64,000 nucleotides of DNA, taken from Eucalyptus grandis (taxonomy: Eukaryota; Streptophyta; Magnoliopsida; Myrtales; Myrtaceae). The notes under the pieces are model-generated. The model saw only the letters and a list, made by a program, of their open reading frames with translations, made no database searches and was not told the DNA's origin. Location of the stretch: NCBI RefSeq assembly GCF_016545825.1, contig NC_052622.1, forward strand, positions 3,663,001-3,727,000, written 5' to 3'. Both the position numbers and the translations under genes were made by a program. This document shows, in pieces, positions 1 through 11,347 of this stretch (position 1 is its first letter; the number at the start of each line of letters is the position of its first letter).

Positions 1-1964
1 AGTTCCACTCCATATGAGTTATGGATAGGTAGAAAACCGGACTTAAGTTTTCTTAAGCCATGGGGTTGTGCTGCCTATACTCATAAGTCCTCTCACAAGT
101 TTGGGAAATTGGGTCCTAAAGGAAAGTAGAGTATTTTAATGAGATACTCGAACACTCGAAATGGTATGTGTTCATAGGTGAGTAGGAAAGTTGGAGTATA
201 ACTGATTTTTAATCACGGGATGTCACATTCTTAGAGGATGAATTTCCTAAGAATGGCGAAATAGGGGAAGATTACTCCCTATTTAAAATATTGGATCAAG
301 ATAATGATATTAGTGGAGTTCGTCCAAGTGGGAGTAACATGAGAAGTGATGAATTTAATTCAACTCACTCTCAGTTATAACCATATGATGAGATGACATC
401 GTCATTATCTAATCCGAGTGGGAGCTTGATGGGAAATGATGTGCAAAGTGTACTATCTCCCATACGGCGAACAAGTCGCCACTTTTATAATTGCTCCACA
501 AGATGAGGATGAGTCAAGAAATATTAATGAGGCTCTAATTGCCCTAGTAAGGAAAAATGGATTCATGCAATGGAAGAGGAAATGGAGTCAATGAAATCAA
601 ACCAAGTCTGGGAACTGGTTGATCTTCCAAAAGGATGCAGAGCTATTGGGAACAAATGGGTTCTCAAAATAAAGCAAAATGCTAATGGCTCGATAGAAAG
701 GCATAAGGCTCGCCTTATGGTGAAGGGGTATAATCAACAGGAAGGAATTGATTATGAAGAAACATTTTCTCCTGTAGTGAGATTTACCTCGATTCGCATA
801 ATTCTGGCAATAGTGGTTAGTATGGATCTTGAGTTACATCAAATGGATGTAAAGACTGCTCTCCTCAATGGAGAATTAGAGGAAGGAACATATATGGAAC
901 AACATGCTGGTTTCATAGTGAAAGGCCAAAAAGAAAATGTATGTCGACTTTTGAGGTCGATATATGGCCTTAAGCAGTCGTCAAGACAATGGTATATACG
1001 ATTTCATAATGCTATAATGGCATATGATTTTACAATGATAGATGATGATCATTATATATATATATCAAAAGATCCAATGATCAATTTGTGATCATATCAT
1101 TATATGTTGATGATATACTAATTGCTGGAAGCAATATGGAACTTGTCAATACTGTCAAGAGTTAGTTGTCTTCCAACTTTGAATTGAAGGATATGGGATT
1201 GTAAACCCATAGACACTCCTATTGCAAAAGGTGAAGGATTGAGCCATAGACTGTGTCCAAGGACTCCACAAGAGAAGGAACAAACGAAATATGTTCCTTA
1301 TGCTAGTGCTATTGGGAGCTTGATGTACGCTATGATGTGTACAAGACCTGGCATATGTTATGCAGTTGGAATGGTGAGTAGATACCAATCCAACCCAGGT
1401 CAAGCGCGTTGGAAAGCCGTTAAATGAATACTAAGGTATCTAAAGGGGACTGTTGATTATACATTGAGTTATTAAGGAAATGATCTGCAACTCTAAGGCT
1501 ATTCTAATGCTGATTGGAGAGGAGATTTAGATGAAAGAAAATCTACCTCTGGGTTTATTTTCTTACCGAATAATGGCATCATATGTTGGAGCAGTAAGAA
1601 ACGAATGTGTATAGCCTAGTCCACAATGGAAACTGAGTTCGTGGCATTATCAGCAGCAATATAAGAAGATGTTTGACTTAAGAGATTATTGGATCATTTA
1701 GGTGTTATTGGAAGTGCTGCAGATTCATTATTGGTTAACTGTGATAGCCAAGCAGCAAAAACGTACACAAAAGATCCAAAATATCATGGCAAGACCAAAC
1801 ATATAGATACCAAGTATAATTTTGTCAAAGATATGGTTGCACGAAATAATGCGAACTTACAGTACATATCTACGCATAGAATGGTAGCAGATCCTATGAC
1901 AAAGCCAATACCTAGAGATGTGTTTTGTGGCCATGTAAAATCTCTAGAATTGCGTAAAGTCTGA
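1..1964 (+). pseudogene. Decayed Ty1/copia pol (integrase end, reverse transcriptase, RNase H)
   Basis: Relic of a copia-type polyprotein that enters the window from the left. Bases 1-130 encode the end of the integrase region (PYELWIGRKPDLSFLKPWGC). A reverse-transcriptase block from 570 to 1089 has the family signatures KARLMVKGYNQQEGIDYEETF, QMDVKTALLNGELEE and YGLKQSSRQWY. The catalytic YVDD box is at 1103-1114, but in another frame from the preceding block. The RNase H end is at 1689-1964, with SKTKHID-like and ADPMTKPI motifs. There are many stops and frameshifts, and a stretch is missing near 1200, between YVDD and the following conserved block. It cannot make a functional polyprotein. 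The family assignment to copia is firm; the lineage (Tork/TNT1-like) is a guess. Confidence 0.9.
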
Positions 1965-2990
1965 TGTACTGGATTGTAATTTCCCTGAAGTGTTCACATT
2001 TGATGAATTTGTGTTTTTCATCATTAATGCCTATGAATCTTTGTTTGATCTTTATGCATATTAATGCTCAGTGCATTATTTTAAATTGAGAAAGTATGTC
2101 AGACATATATAAGATTAGCCCACTTACACGGGTAATCGCCTCTATTTACTATTTGATAAATAGAGATGAGACTGTTTTTAAGCTTATTATTTAGGTGATA
2201 ATCGAGAGCTCAAGCTTAAAATACGTATGTCGCCTTAACTGGGTGTTAAGATGATGACATAATACTTACTATGTCCGAAAGTAAAATAACCCACATATTT
2301 TACTTTATCTGTCTATGATGCCAGATGTGAGTTCTGATGAATTTTGTGAATAAGTAGATATGTGAACTCAAGTTAGACATTGGGTATGTCTGAACTATCA
2401 TCTGTACGGTATTGAAAAGTGTAGACATACACTCCATGGGAAAGGAGTTAATATCGTAATACGTATTTCATACTACGTATGCATGAGCCGACCAATAAGA
2501 GTGGCAAAAAGTTTGATCTCAACTTTTATGACGTGTAAGACTCTTGAGGAAAAGAGTTCCTCAATTTTAGTGCCCTCATGACTTTGACTTATTATCAAGG
2601 TTTCTATTTAGTGTTTGCTATCTTAGAATGTTGCCAATGGTCATGAGTTGATTCGATCTAATGGGACATTTCTAGAAAAGCAAGCTGAATTGAAATTGAG
2701 AGTTTGAAGGAAAGAGGAAGATCGATTTTGGGGAATCACATTATAGTTTTGTAGTCACTGGTCGACTAATTATGACTGTCTTTGTGATAATTATAATTGT
2801 GAATACAATATATGTATAATTGTTTAAAAGAGATCAAGAAAGATATAAATGTGATCAATTGATCTAGGGTACTGCATACTAAATCTACTCAAAGTGAGAC
2901 GTCCATTATAAGCTGCTATATATTCCTAACAGATGTATAGTAACGAGCTCTCAAAATATGCTGGTCGCACGGATTATTCACCGGTATGAA
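1965..2990 (+). other. Noncoding 3' part of the copia element
   Basis: AT-rich sequence between the pol stop and the presumed LTR. No gene-like reading frame is visible. Its 5' part directly follows the RNase H stop, so it is probably the element's untranslated 3' region. It includes a reverse-oriented TTAGGAATATATAGC-like string near 2915-2931 that resembles a copia LTR start and may mark a second, older insertion. Confidence 0.4.
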
Positions 2991-3479
2991 TGTTGAAGAG
3001 AGGTAAAGAGAATCCATGTTCGGCCCACCATGTGCGAGTGAGAGATGAAGGTTTTATTAGCAATGGGCTTAAGGCCCGTCCGCCCAAGTTGGGCCCAAAA
3101 AGCCCGGCCCACAGGAATAGGGCCCGTGGATGGAGGGACGTATAAAAGGGATGAGAGAGAGGGAGAAGACCCTTGTTGGAAAACAAAAAAAACGTACGTA
3201 CGTCTTCTCCCGCGCGCTCTCTCTCTCTCCAAAAAAAGAAAAGAAAAGAAAAACAGTAAGCGTTTTTCTTCCCTTCAAGGCGTCATCGGATCGAACAGGG
3301 CTAGACTCTCTTCCTCTTATTGGCGTCTGTGTCTAATCTGTGGCTAACAAGGTACGCTCGAATCCGTGGTGTGCTTTACGATCGGTGATACGTGATATTC
3401 CCGGGCTTCGTCTTCCGCATTGCTTTAGGGGTTCGATTTAGTGTCGAATCCGGTTTTCGGGGATCTGTTATTCCCAACA
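2991..3479 (+). repeat. Probable 3' LTR of the copia element
   Basis: The right end is well supported. The sequence finishes TTCCCAACA at 3479, and the next base begins sequence related to an LRK10L gene. A TATA box (GTATAAAAGGG) lies at about 3140-3150, followed by a CT-rich leader, as in an LTR promoter and R region. The left end at TGTTGAAGAG is only a best guess; no second LTR is in the window to compare. The length would be about 490 bp, ordinary for copia. Confidence 0.5.
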
Positions 3480-3972
3480 TGCACAAACGCAAGAAGTAAA
3501 TTCCATAGAATGTATATGGGACTTTTGATTCCCATAGGAGAGATTGAATCCCTCGGCCATCATGTTGTGGAGGTCCTTGTATGATAAGCTCACCGGATGA
3601 TACTGATCCCCTTCCCACCCCAAAACATAGTCCGATGCGAATGCCATCATGGTTATAGTGCAAGAATCCTTGATGTCCGATGCTCTTAATTGATCAAACA
3701 CAAGAAGAGTATGTACGCATTCATCTGGGAAAAAGTAGGAGGTCTGCCGACAGAGTATGCTCCCTTGATACACGGTTTGGTATCAACATACGAAGTAGAA
3801 GCAATGGGCTGTGAGCATTTTAGAAAGGCTACTACTGGGGATCCAAAAATGATCCTGTACTGATCATTATAACTTAAGTTGGAGTACGCCAATGAGTAAC
3901 GGGGAGTAGTAGCACATCTAATAGGAGCAAAAATACACGGCACATAAATATGGAGCCGATAGAATTAATCAT
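3480..3972 (-). pseudogene. LRK10L receptor-kinase extracellular fragment
   Basis: Reading leftwards from 3972, the start MINSIGSI and a hydrophobic signal peptide match the beginning of the intact LRK10L at 60141 (MINALGSM). The first part of the GUB_WAK cysteine domain is then missing and an in-frame stop follows. The text resumes with FLKCSQPIAS and TKPCIKGAYS, equivalent to VNCSKPVSS and [10 protein letters not shown] of the intact gene. After a frameshift comes DLHNMMAEGFNLSY, equivalent to [14 protein letters not shown]. The fragment stops exactly where the copia LTR ends, and the kinase exon is absent. It is a dead copy with an internal deletion, at least one frameshift and a retrotransposon break. 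Confidence 0.8.
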
Positions 3973-4300
3973 CTCTGCACTGTTTGGTGCAAGAATGGAA
4001 GTTTCTGCTTGGTAATTGTCATGGAGACTCAATAAAGGGATCGATCATATGATCGAAAGGATCAGTTGGGGGTCATCAGTCATTGAAATGTCCAAGTCAA
4101 AAAGTAACACAAAGTCAAAGTCAACAATAGTGGCGGAAACGATGCAGAGGTTGTTGTACACGCAGTCAAGCTAGCATCACATGGCGGTGTATTCATTTTA
4201 TGGATATCTGTCACGTTGACTAGGAAGGAAACTTCTCTCCCGTTTTTTAATTCGACTCCTTTGGCAAATTGATTCTCTCGAAAAATCAGCTTAAGCATCG
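3973..4300 (-). repeat. Upstream region of LRK10L fragment, copy 1 of a direct duplication
   Basis: Sequence upstream of the fragment's start codon. The words GAAATGTCCAAGTCAA, TTGTTGTAC.GCAGTCAA and GGCAAATTGATTC recur in the same order and orientation at 5335-5690, about 1.3 kb away. Both copies also share AGATAGAATTAATCATCTCT, which holds the start codon on the minus strand. I read this as an old tandem duplication of the LRK10L 5' end. Confidence 0.65.
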
Positions 4301-5219
4301 TAAAAATGAACTATTGTGCCTTAAATTGAATAATAATCCTTGTAAGTGAGGCATCTGTGTTGTAAGAAGGCCAATATGTCAGAAGAGCTATAGTGTGAAG
4401 ACAGAAATGAGAACATGTAGTAACGTTGATGAAAATAAACCTGGCCCACTCGACTTTCAAGTAATAATGTTGTTTAATTCGTTTGCATTGAATGAGTTGG
4501 CAATATATAATGAAGGTCAAACCAATCATCTTCTTCTAAGCATTTTTGTTTGTTCTTTGTATCTTGCTCCCTACTTATTTTCGAAGTTGAAGAATAATTA
4601 ATCGCAAGTATAAACTATTCAATATTAATCTTGTCTAACCTTGTCTTTTACTCGTCATTTTCCACTGTCAACAAGCTTCTTAATAATTTAATACACAAAA
4701 ATTGTGAACAGTCTTAACATAAATAGTATTACTAATAGTAACCTAAATTCCCCATTCAAATACCCTGTCATGAGCTCTATTTTTGGTGGCTAATTCCAAT
4801 TCCAATTTGCCCTCTATAATTTCATGGTTGTGTAAGTCATCCCCTGTTATTTCTTTGCTCACTCAACACCGTACACTTTGCTATCTTGTCTCAGTCTGAC
4901 CCAAATTCCACCTGCGCAAAATTTAAAGCGCGTGACATCACATGCTCAATTTTAATTAAACCTGCAGTTTATTAAAACATAAGGATTAAGGAAGGGAGTA
5001 GCTCTTCTTCTTCACATGGGACGTGCAATCTGTCATCGACCGCCATAATTTGGCCATAAAAATAACCATTGTAGAGTTTGTCTCATAGGAGATAGATTTC
5101 ATGTAATATCAATCTACATACAGATGTAAGATAAAGTAAGTTGGCTCACTTCGACTTCCTGCAACCTTTTGGGCCGCTTTTCAATTGAAAGTTAGAGCTT
5201 ATAGTATGGACCTCTTTGC
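4301..5219. other. AT-rich intergenic DNA, nothing recognised
   Basis: No reading frame with recognisable protein similarity, no clear repeat structure and no terminal inverted repeats were seen. Short open frames here are low in complexity or uninformative. Confidence 0.4.
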
Positions 5220-5345
5220 AAGACAAAGGGGGGCACAAGTAATTATTCTTTGAATCACAACTCGTCTACAACATTCCATGTCAAGAGTAAAACATGGTAC
5301 AAAAAATGTGCAGCAGATAGAATTAATCATCTCTATACTATTTGA
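5220..5345 (-). pseudogene. LRK10L start-codon fragment
   Basis: Reverse complement begins ATGATTAATTCTATCTGCTG (MINSIC), the same opening as the copy at 3972 and close to the intact gene's MINALG. What follows does not keep a signal peptide or the GUB_WAK cysteines. It belongs to the second copy of the duplicated LRK10L 5' region and has no coding potential. Confidence 0.5.
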
Positions 5346-5690
5346 TCTGATGCAATGAAAATTTTAATTAGTGTGTGATAGAGGCTCATTAAAGGGATGC
5401 ATAATACGATTGAATTGGAGTCATCGGTCATCGAAATGTCCAAGTCAACCAATAAACAAAGTCAAGCAAAGAAAATGTAAAATGTGTGGACCACCTAACT
5501 TTTTATTTTGTTAGTGGGAATTATGTAGATATTGTTGTACTTGCAGTCAATCTAAAATAAGACGGTGGCGGATTTATTTGTGGATAGCTTTCACAACAAT
5601 AGGAAGGAAATTTCTTTGCAGTTTCTAAATTTGACTTCTTCTTCTTCTTTTTTTGGCAAATTGATTCCCTAATATTGTAAAAATGAATGG
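5346..5690 (-). repeat. Upstream region of LRK10L fragment, copy 2
   Basis: Direct, diverged copy of 3973-4300, sharing the GTCATCGGTCATCGAAATGT-like block, the TTGTTGTACTTGCAGTCAA block and the run ending GGCAAATTGATTCCC. Simple TTC expansion at 5636-5650 separates the two copies in length. Confidence 0.6.
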
Positions 5691-6199
5691 ATTTGAAAAT
5701 TGTGTACCCTAAAGAAGAAGAAGAAGCAAAGATCAATTTGTATTCGGTTGCTTAGTCAAAGGAAAGCAATCTCGGGCTTATCTTACCCGGTTGGTGTTTT
5801 CCCTTCCTGTGGGTTTCTTTTCTAAGGTTCAATTTTTTCTAGCTTCGGGCTCAATTTCTAAGTGGATTCTTCCTCCACGTTCTGTGCAGTGACGACCAGT
5901 TCATTTGCAATTATCTTCTTCTGGCTTGTTAAGTTTCTTTTAATTTTCTTGTAGGAAAACTGGTAATATACTCTAGATTGTGCTAACATTTCCCTGCCAC
6001 GCCGTGAAAAGAAAAAAGAAAAAAAAAACTCTGAACATGACAAGTCGATAATCGCAAAATTACTATGACAGAGGGTGTGAAGGAAAAAAACTGACAGCAA
6101 CAACAGCCCAAAACCTGCTCTAGATTGAATAGAAGCACCAAACTATCCAAATTCCTATAATTATACCCAATTCGAACCAAAAAGACTCAAAATTTTCTG
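5691..6199. other. Intergenic DNA, nothing recognised
   Basis: Includes AAG-rich and A-rich stretches (about 5711-5730 and 6007-6027). No gene, RNA or mobile-element signature could be supported. Confidence 0.35.
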
Positions 6200-6690
6200 T
6201 TTGGATACTGTAACTTGAGAGTGAGTCGAGGAATAAAGAGTGATTCACATCAAAACAAAGAGGACACTCGCAATTATACGCAAGGCAAAATGAAAACATG
6301 GTCGAGCAACACATTGAAAAAAGAAAAAGAAAAACAAGATCATTGGTATGCGAATCGGGTTCTGAGTTCTGGATCACCCGTCCAAATAGACACCAACAAG
6401 TTTTTAAGTTCAATAGGGCTTTTACATGGCCCTGAAAACATGCTCCTAAACCTGCATCGTGCGATCTATCCAATAGAGGACGCATTCAGAAGTTATGCAT
6501 TGCGCATCGAGGGTCCAAGCTTAAGAAAGTTGTTTTGTGGACAGTACATTAAGATACGTATGGTTGTGTGTTATATCAAATTTCAGGGAAGTCAAGAGTA
6601 ATCCCCGCTAAATTCTACATCAAATGAAGTTTTTGCTAATCAGAAATGGGGGATGAAAAAGTCCATCACGTTAAACTAATAAAGCATGCC
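6200..6690. repeat. Duplicated noncoding segment (partner 33640-34045)
   Basis: Shares with 33640-34045 the ordered blocks CAAAGAGGA.ACTCGCAA, ATATCAAATTT, TAATCC.CGCTAAA, CATCAAAT, TTTTTGTTAATCAG-like and GATGAAAAAGT..ATCA....AAACTAATAAA. In the partner the block sits directly 3' of the NLR pseudogene; here it sits next to LRK10L 3' flank. It may be a piece of shared downstream DNA or an unrecognised element. Confidence 0.55.
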
Positions 6691-6921
6691 CTAATATCAA
6701 AAGAAACAACGAAAACCTCATAAAATTCTGAGAACACTTGATAGAATTACCCATCAGTAAATTTTATGTTTTTTAAAAATGGAATATTGAGTTTGTTCAA
6801 AGATAAATTTCCCGGGACTGTTTCATCTAAGACCTTTTCCATTTCAATAAAAGTTGCTTCTCACGTAAGCAAATGGTGTCTAATTTGTAAAATGTATAGA
6901 TGGATATTTTCTTTGAAAAAA
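6691..6921 (-). repeat. Remnant of LRK10L 3' flank (partner 56822-57065)
   Basis: CTAATATCAAAAGAAA, AGAACACTTGATAGAATTAC, GTCAGTAAATTT, TTTCATCTAAGACCTT and GATGGATATTTTCTTT-like blocks match the downstream flank of the intact LRK10L gene in the same order. The match stops where the LINE poly(A) tail starts (6924). This shows that a further LRK10L copy once stood here, oriented on the minus strand. Confidence 0.65.
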
Positions 6922-7432
6922 GATTTTTTTTTTTTTTTTTGGTCGAAAGAAAAGTAGCATTCACTAAAAAGAGTTTTAGTGAATAGAAGTCTTTTGCATC
7001 AGAGCATGGTAAATCGAAAAGAGCAGGATTGGGATACAAGACCCAATTGATAACCTTACCAACCTAATCAGCAACTAAATTCGTTTCCCTAGTGGAATGA
7101 GCCAAGGATAGGCCAGCAAAACCTCTCAATAAGTCACGGCCCGGTTGATAAGTGCACCCGCTTCCACTTCCGAGGTAATCTCTCTCTTCAACTGTCGTTT
7201 TCCCATCTTTTTTTATCCATCTCGCTGCATTTTCATTTCAAACCTATGGTTGAATTGACAAGGAGTTCTGGAACTGGTCTTTTGTTTTCGGAAGATGAAG
7301 TGACTTCGGGCTTTCCAAACCAGCCACGCAGTCGTTGCTGCAAGTTCAAATCTTGAGAAGGTAACTGGGTCTTCTTTCAATTTGATTATCCACTCATCCA
7401 TATGAGTTAATCCAATCCGATAATTTGGATGT

Positions 7433-7902
7433 TCAGCTCAGTTGCACTCCAGTTCTGCAATGTCCAAGGACACAACAGCAGAGTGGGTTCAATGGTCTCG
7501 ACTTCCATTTTGTGCACCAAGCAAATTGGTTCAGGTACCACACCTTCCTCTTAACAAGATTGTCCGTTGTAGGTATAGCATTTTGACATACCCCCATAAA
7601 GAAAAAATTGATTTTTGGAATAGTCTTAGCTTGCCACACATGTTTCCATAGTCCAGGTTTGGGTTGATATGATGAGGATGCTATGGCTATTTTAACTTGC
7701 TCCATTGAGGCTCTATTGCCGTGATCCACTTTTTAACTGTGTAATTCCTAGACTTAGTGTTTGTCCATGCAAGTCTATCTGCTGTGTTTGGGGGGCCAAT
7801 AGGAGTCAAGAATATTTCTCTTGCTATCTGGTCATCATCAGACATGGAATTTATGAGTGGCTCATTCCATTTTCCATCTCCAGTCATTATTAGGCTAGCC
7901 AC
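7433..7902 (-). pseudogene. LINE zf-RVT region, broken
   Basis: The frame at 7687-7902 shows the LINE spacer just before the zinc-binding domain (DRLAWTNTKSRNYTVKKW, a version of the D.L.W....G.YSVK motif). The frame at 7433-7729 continues with WKHVWQAKTIPKINFF and NAIPTTDNLVKR, equivalent to W..IW....PPK...F.W.......T...L..R. Two overlapping frames are needed, so a frameshift lies between them. Confidence 0.75.
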
Positions 7903-8543
7903 TTTAAGCGGTTAATCTTGATTTGTTCACTATTGATGTTGCTGACTGTCCATATCATAAGAAGAGAAATGGCTTCTCTTCCTGTGATAAGGCTTTGCCA
8001 ACCCCATGAAAGCCATGCCCTTCTCCCTGCTTTCCAGAAATTCATACTTTGACTCCAAAAAGTCTCAAGGTGTTGCCAAAACCTCCATACTTATTTTCCT
8101 AACATGGCTTTATTGAAATCTAGTAGGTCTCTAAACCCAAGTTCGCCTTCATCCTTTATGAGCTTCAAAGAGTCCCAATTTCTCCAACATAGACCAATAG
8201 CCTTACTGCTATTTCTATGTAGCTATTTTCCTCTCAATTGCCCTATAAATAGAAATTAGAATTCTAAAAATGTACATCGTATATTGGGGTAATGCCTAAA
8301 CCACTGCCTTAATTAGTACCTCCTTCCTCACTTTTGACATTAAGTTTTCCTTCTAACTTTCTAGTTTCATATTCACTCTCCCAAGGATCAACGTGAACAT
8401 CTCCTTTTTGAGCCCCCCAAATCAGAATGTATACCCAAGTAATTCTAGTCTTTTCTATATCTGGCACTCTCATTTCCAAAGTCATGTTCATTCTCAGACT
8501 TTGTGGGTAGCCCTTACTAAAATACATCCCTGACTTATTTAAA

Positions 8544-9140
8544 TTAATGGCCTGACCATATGCAAAGAAATATTGATGTAAGACAAGAACTACATTTTGA
8601 CATTCTTAGGTCGTACCATCCAGAGAAAAAAAAAGTGGAGCTATCAACAAAAAGAATGTGGGATAATGTAGGGCAATTGCCATTCAACTTAATATATGTA
8701 CTCATGTCTATTGCTTGTTTCATCAAATGAGATAAAACATTAGCCATGATAATAAAAAGATAGGGGAATAAAGGGTCACTTTGTCGGGTGTCACATGTTG
8801 GTTTAAAATATGAGAGGGGTTCTCCATTAAACTTCATGCTAAAAGACACTAATGTGATGCATTGCATCACCCAATTTATCCACTTTCCTCATAAACCCAT
8901 CCTTATCATACACTCTTCAAGGAAATTGCACTTTGCGATCATATACTTTTTGCGTGTCTAGTTTAAGAACCGCTTGAAATTTCCTCTTTTGTTGTCTAAA
9001 TCTCAACTGATGAAGAACCTCTTGAATGTTTAGGATGTTATCCTGAATTTATCTCCCATTGATGAATGCACTCTACTCTATCGCAATTAAATATGGTAGG
9101 CATTGTTTCAAATGGTTAGCCACGACTTTGAAAATGACTT
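8544..9140 (-). pseudogene. LINE reverse-transcriptase core, broken
   Basis: Reading from 9140 leftward: SAFINGR and QDNIL (the SAFI.GR..DNIL region of plant LINE RTs), then KLDTQKVYD, then FKPTCDTRQSDPLFPYLF, equivalent to the R-Q-G-D-P-L-S-P-Y motif. The catalytic F/YADD box has become FVDSS, so both catalytic aspartates of the box cannot be in place. In-frame stops are present between the blocks. Non-functional. Confidence 0.8.
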
Positions 9141-9651
9141 TTATAGATGAAGTTGTATAACATAACGGGGTGGTACTATTCAAGCAAGTGCGGATTGGGG
9201 ATTTTTAGAATGAAAGTTATTATACTTGGATTCATATCAGGGTTCAAGTAACCTAGATCAAAGAAACATTGTATCTCCCTATGAATATCTATTTGGATAT
9301 CCTACTAGCAATGCTTATAAAACAAACCATTTAAACCATATGGTCCAAGGACCTTGGTTGCTCCTAGCTGATGAAATGCAGTGGAAACCTCCTCCATAAT
9401 GATGTGTTCAATCAATGTTTGACTCATATTTTCTCCCACCATACATGGTTAATTGGTAACTAAGGGTTGAAAGTTTTTTGGCCCGACCATTTGGTGAAGT
9501 TTGGAGAAATAATCTATTGTCATCCTCTTTAGCTGCTATTCATTTCTCACCCATTCCCTATTAGAACTTTTTTGACACCTAAAATTTTGTTGATCGTATA
9601 GGGCGTTCGTCTATTTTGCAAATAAATAAATAAATAAATGAAAAAAATATA

Positions 9652-9656
9652 TTATA
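9652..9656. repeat. Target-site duplication TTATA (left) of solo LTR
   Basis: TTATA immediately before TGTTGACACC. The same five bases follow the LTR's right end at 22272-22276. Confidence 0.75.
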
Positions 9657-9789
9657 TGTTGACACCTAAATTTTTGCCTAATCATTTAGTAATTAGTTAC
9701 ATGAAAAAAATTAGTAAAATTGCATTTCATGTAGTCGCATTTGCATCGGTACTAAAGGGCAACAAGACGCAGCGGCTCGTGGTCGATAA

Positions 9790-10290
9790 TATTCACAAAA
9801 GGATTGTCTCTCTCTCATCAATGCATGCATTAATTCGGCGGATGTAGTAGGGGCCTCGATCAATAAGATGCGCGAAAGGTAGTCTCTCTCTTGCTGGTAT
9901 GAAAACACACAATGAAAGTCAAAAAAATAGAAGAAAGAAGAGTTCTTGCACGTCCGTTGTCTCTCCTCATTAATGCATGCGCATGCATGCACAAATTCCG
10001 CGAACGTGCAGATTCTAGAGGAACCCTCGGAAGCAAAATGAGTCCATGATATATTCTCTCAAGTGTGGGTGTTAACTCTAGTGAAGCAACGAGAAATTTG
10101 ATGAAGAAAGAAGCAAGTAACAAGCAAGAAAAGTCAAAAGTTGCGGCAGTCCTATAGAAGGGAGGGACAAGTAGCCGTATAAGAAGCTCCAAGCATGAAG
10201 AAGAAATAACCATCCAACGTCCATTTTCTCCCCCCTCATTAATGCCTGCACATGCACGCATTAAATTGGGGACGTGAAAATTCTGAGTAC
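9790..10290 (+). repeat. Three diverged tandem subrepeats in the solo LTR
   Basis: TCTC...TCATTAATGCATGC-type blocks followed by AATTC.GCG/GACGTG recur at about 9805, 9955 and 10225. Each is followed by a purine-rich stretch. They lie upstream of the TATA box, in the U3 part where LTR enhancers usually sit. Confidence 0.6.
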
Positions 10291-10435
10291 GCCTGCAAGA
10301 AGATGGACTAAAATTTTTATAATGTTATCCTTGCTGAAGAGAGCAGATCGGTGGAAAAAAGAACCGAACGTGAACAGCAAGGAAAAGTTACGGCTGCTTC
10401 CTAGTCACCTGTTCACACTAAAGTCGGTTGTTGCC

Positions 10436-10443
10436 TATAAATA
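10436..10443 (+). promoter_or_regulatory. TATA box of the solo LTR
   Basis: TATAAATA in CCTATAAATAAGCAAGGATC, about 780 bp into the LTR and followed by a purine-rich leader. It fits an RNA polymerase II LTR promoter on the plus strand. Confidence 0.6.
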
Positions 10444-10739
10444 AGCAAGGATCCTCGGCTTAAAGGGGGAGCTCGAGAAGAACGAGAAAATTCACTGGAG
10501 AGGTTTGTCAGAACTATTGAAAAAAAGAAAGTAGAGAGGCACACGAGTGGAGAGAAAGGAAGAGATTAAAAAAGGGAGAGACGCTCGTCGGAGAAAAAAA
10601 AATGAAGTCAGGGGAAGGAGATTAAAAAATAGATGAATAGAGAGTCTCGAGAGAAAAACCAAAAAGAAGGTGAAGTCGAGAGAGGGAAACAGAGAGAGAA
10701 AGAACGAAAAATAAATAAATAAATAAAAAGAAGATGGGT

Positions 10740-11342
10740 TGTCTTCTCCCATGGTGTCTTCTTCCCCGGGGGCTTTGAGCGTCCGTTTGATGCCCGTACG
10801 AAGCAACCCGCCGCTGACTCCATCCTTCCGGTGATCTGAGGACGTAGACGCTGCAGCCACCCTCTGTTGCCTTCCTGCTCTTGGCGAGTTCGGGAACGCG
10901 CTGCGCCGTAGTCCCGTGCCTCCGCTCGCCCGCCTCTTGCAGCTCGAAGCTTCGAGCGACGCCTGCAACTCCCCACCGCAGCTATTGTCTCGCGGTCGCC
11001 AAGCTCCAAACACCGTCGGTGTTGCGGCCCTCAGCCCGCTTGTCGCCGCACCACCGCAGCACCTTCATCTCGTCTCCTGCAAAGAACCCGCGCCCGACGC
11101 CAAAGAACCCGCACCATCTTCGTTCCACCAGCCGCCGGAGCTCCATCTCACCCGCGAACTCGCGCCGTCCTCTGCACCTCCGCCCGACGCCGCGCCACCG
11201 CCCAGACGCCCGCAAGCTACGGCACCCGTCGCTGCGCCCTATCCGTCGCCGCACCTCCGCTCGCCTGTCGCCGCGCCTCCTCCATCTTCGCCTGGCCCGA
11301 GCTGCGCGCTGCTGCTCCTTCCCTACAGGTACACCAGCGATG
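10740..11342 (+). other. GC-rich, proline-coding block of the solo LTR
   Basis: Long overlapping open frames exist on both strands only because the DNA is rich in CCG/CGC. In translation they are proline, arginine and alanine runs with no domain. The block continues after the Sirevirus at 20876-21110. I treat it as LTR sequence, not a gene. Confidence 0.6.
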
Positions 11343-11347
11343 ACAAG
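11343..11347. repeat. Target-site duplication ACAAG (left) of Sirevirus
   Basis: ACAAG directly before the left LTR. The identical ACAAG follows the right LTR at 20871-20875. Confidence 0.9.

Larger units (their letters stand above)
6924..9565 (-). mobile_element. Degenerate LINE (L1-type non-LTR retrotransposon)
   Basis: On the minus strand the element runs from about 9565 to a poly(A) tail visible as T's at 6924-6941. In order it shows RT core text, a zf-RVT-like domain (7433-7902), a WLVWKARSHFIFRKQK stretch (7213-7401) and a C-terminal RNase H end (HSTRETNLVAD near 7090-7130). Stops and frameshifts occur throughout. The 5' half (ORF1 and endonuclease) is missing, typical of 5'-truncated LINE insertion. 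It landed in LRK10L 3' flank, because homology to 57065 breaks at its tail. Confidence 0.85.

Noticed and set aside
2974..3347. Several overlapping small frames around 3.0-3.35 kb
   Set aside because: They lie within the LTR and its leader, on both strands, with no similarity to known proteins.
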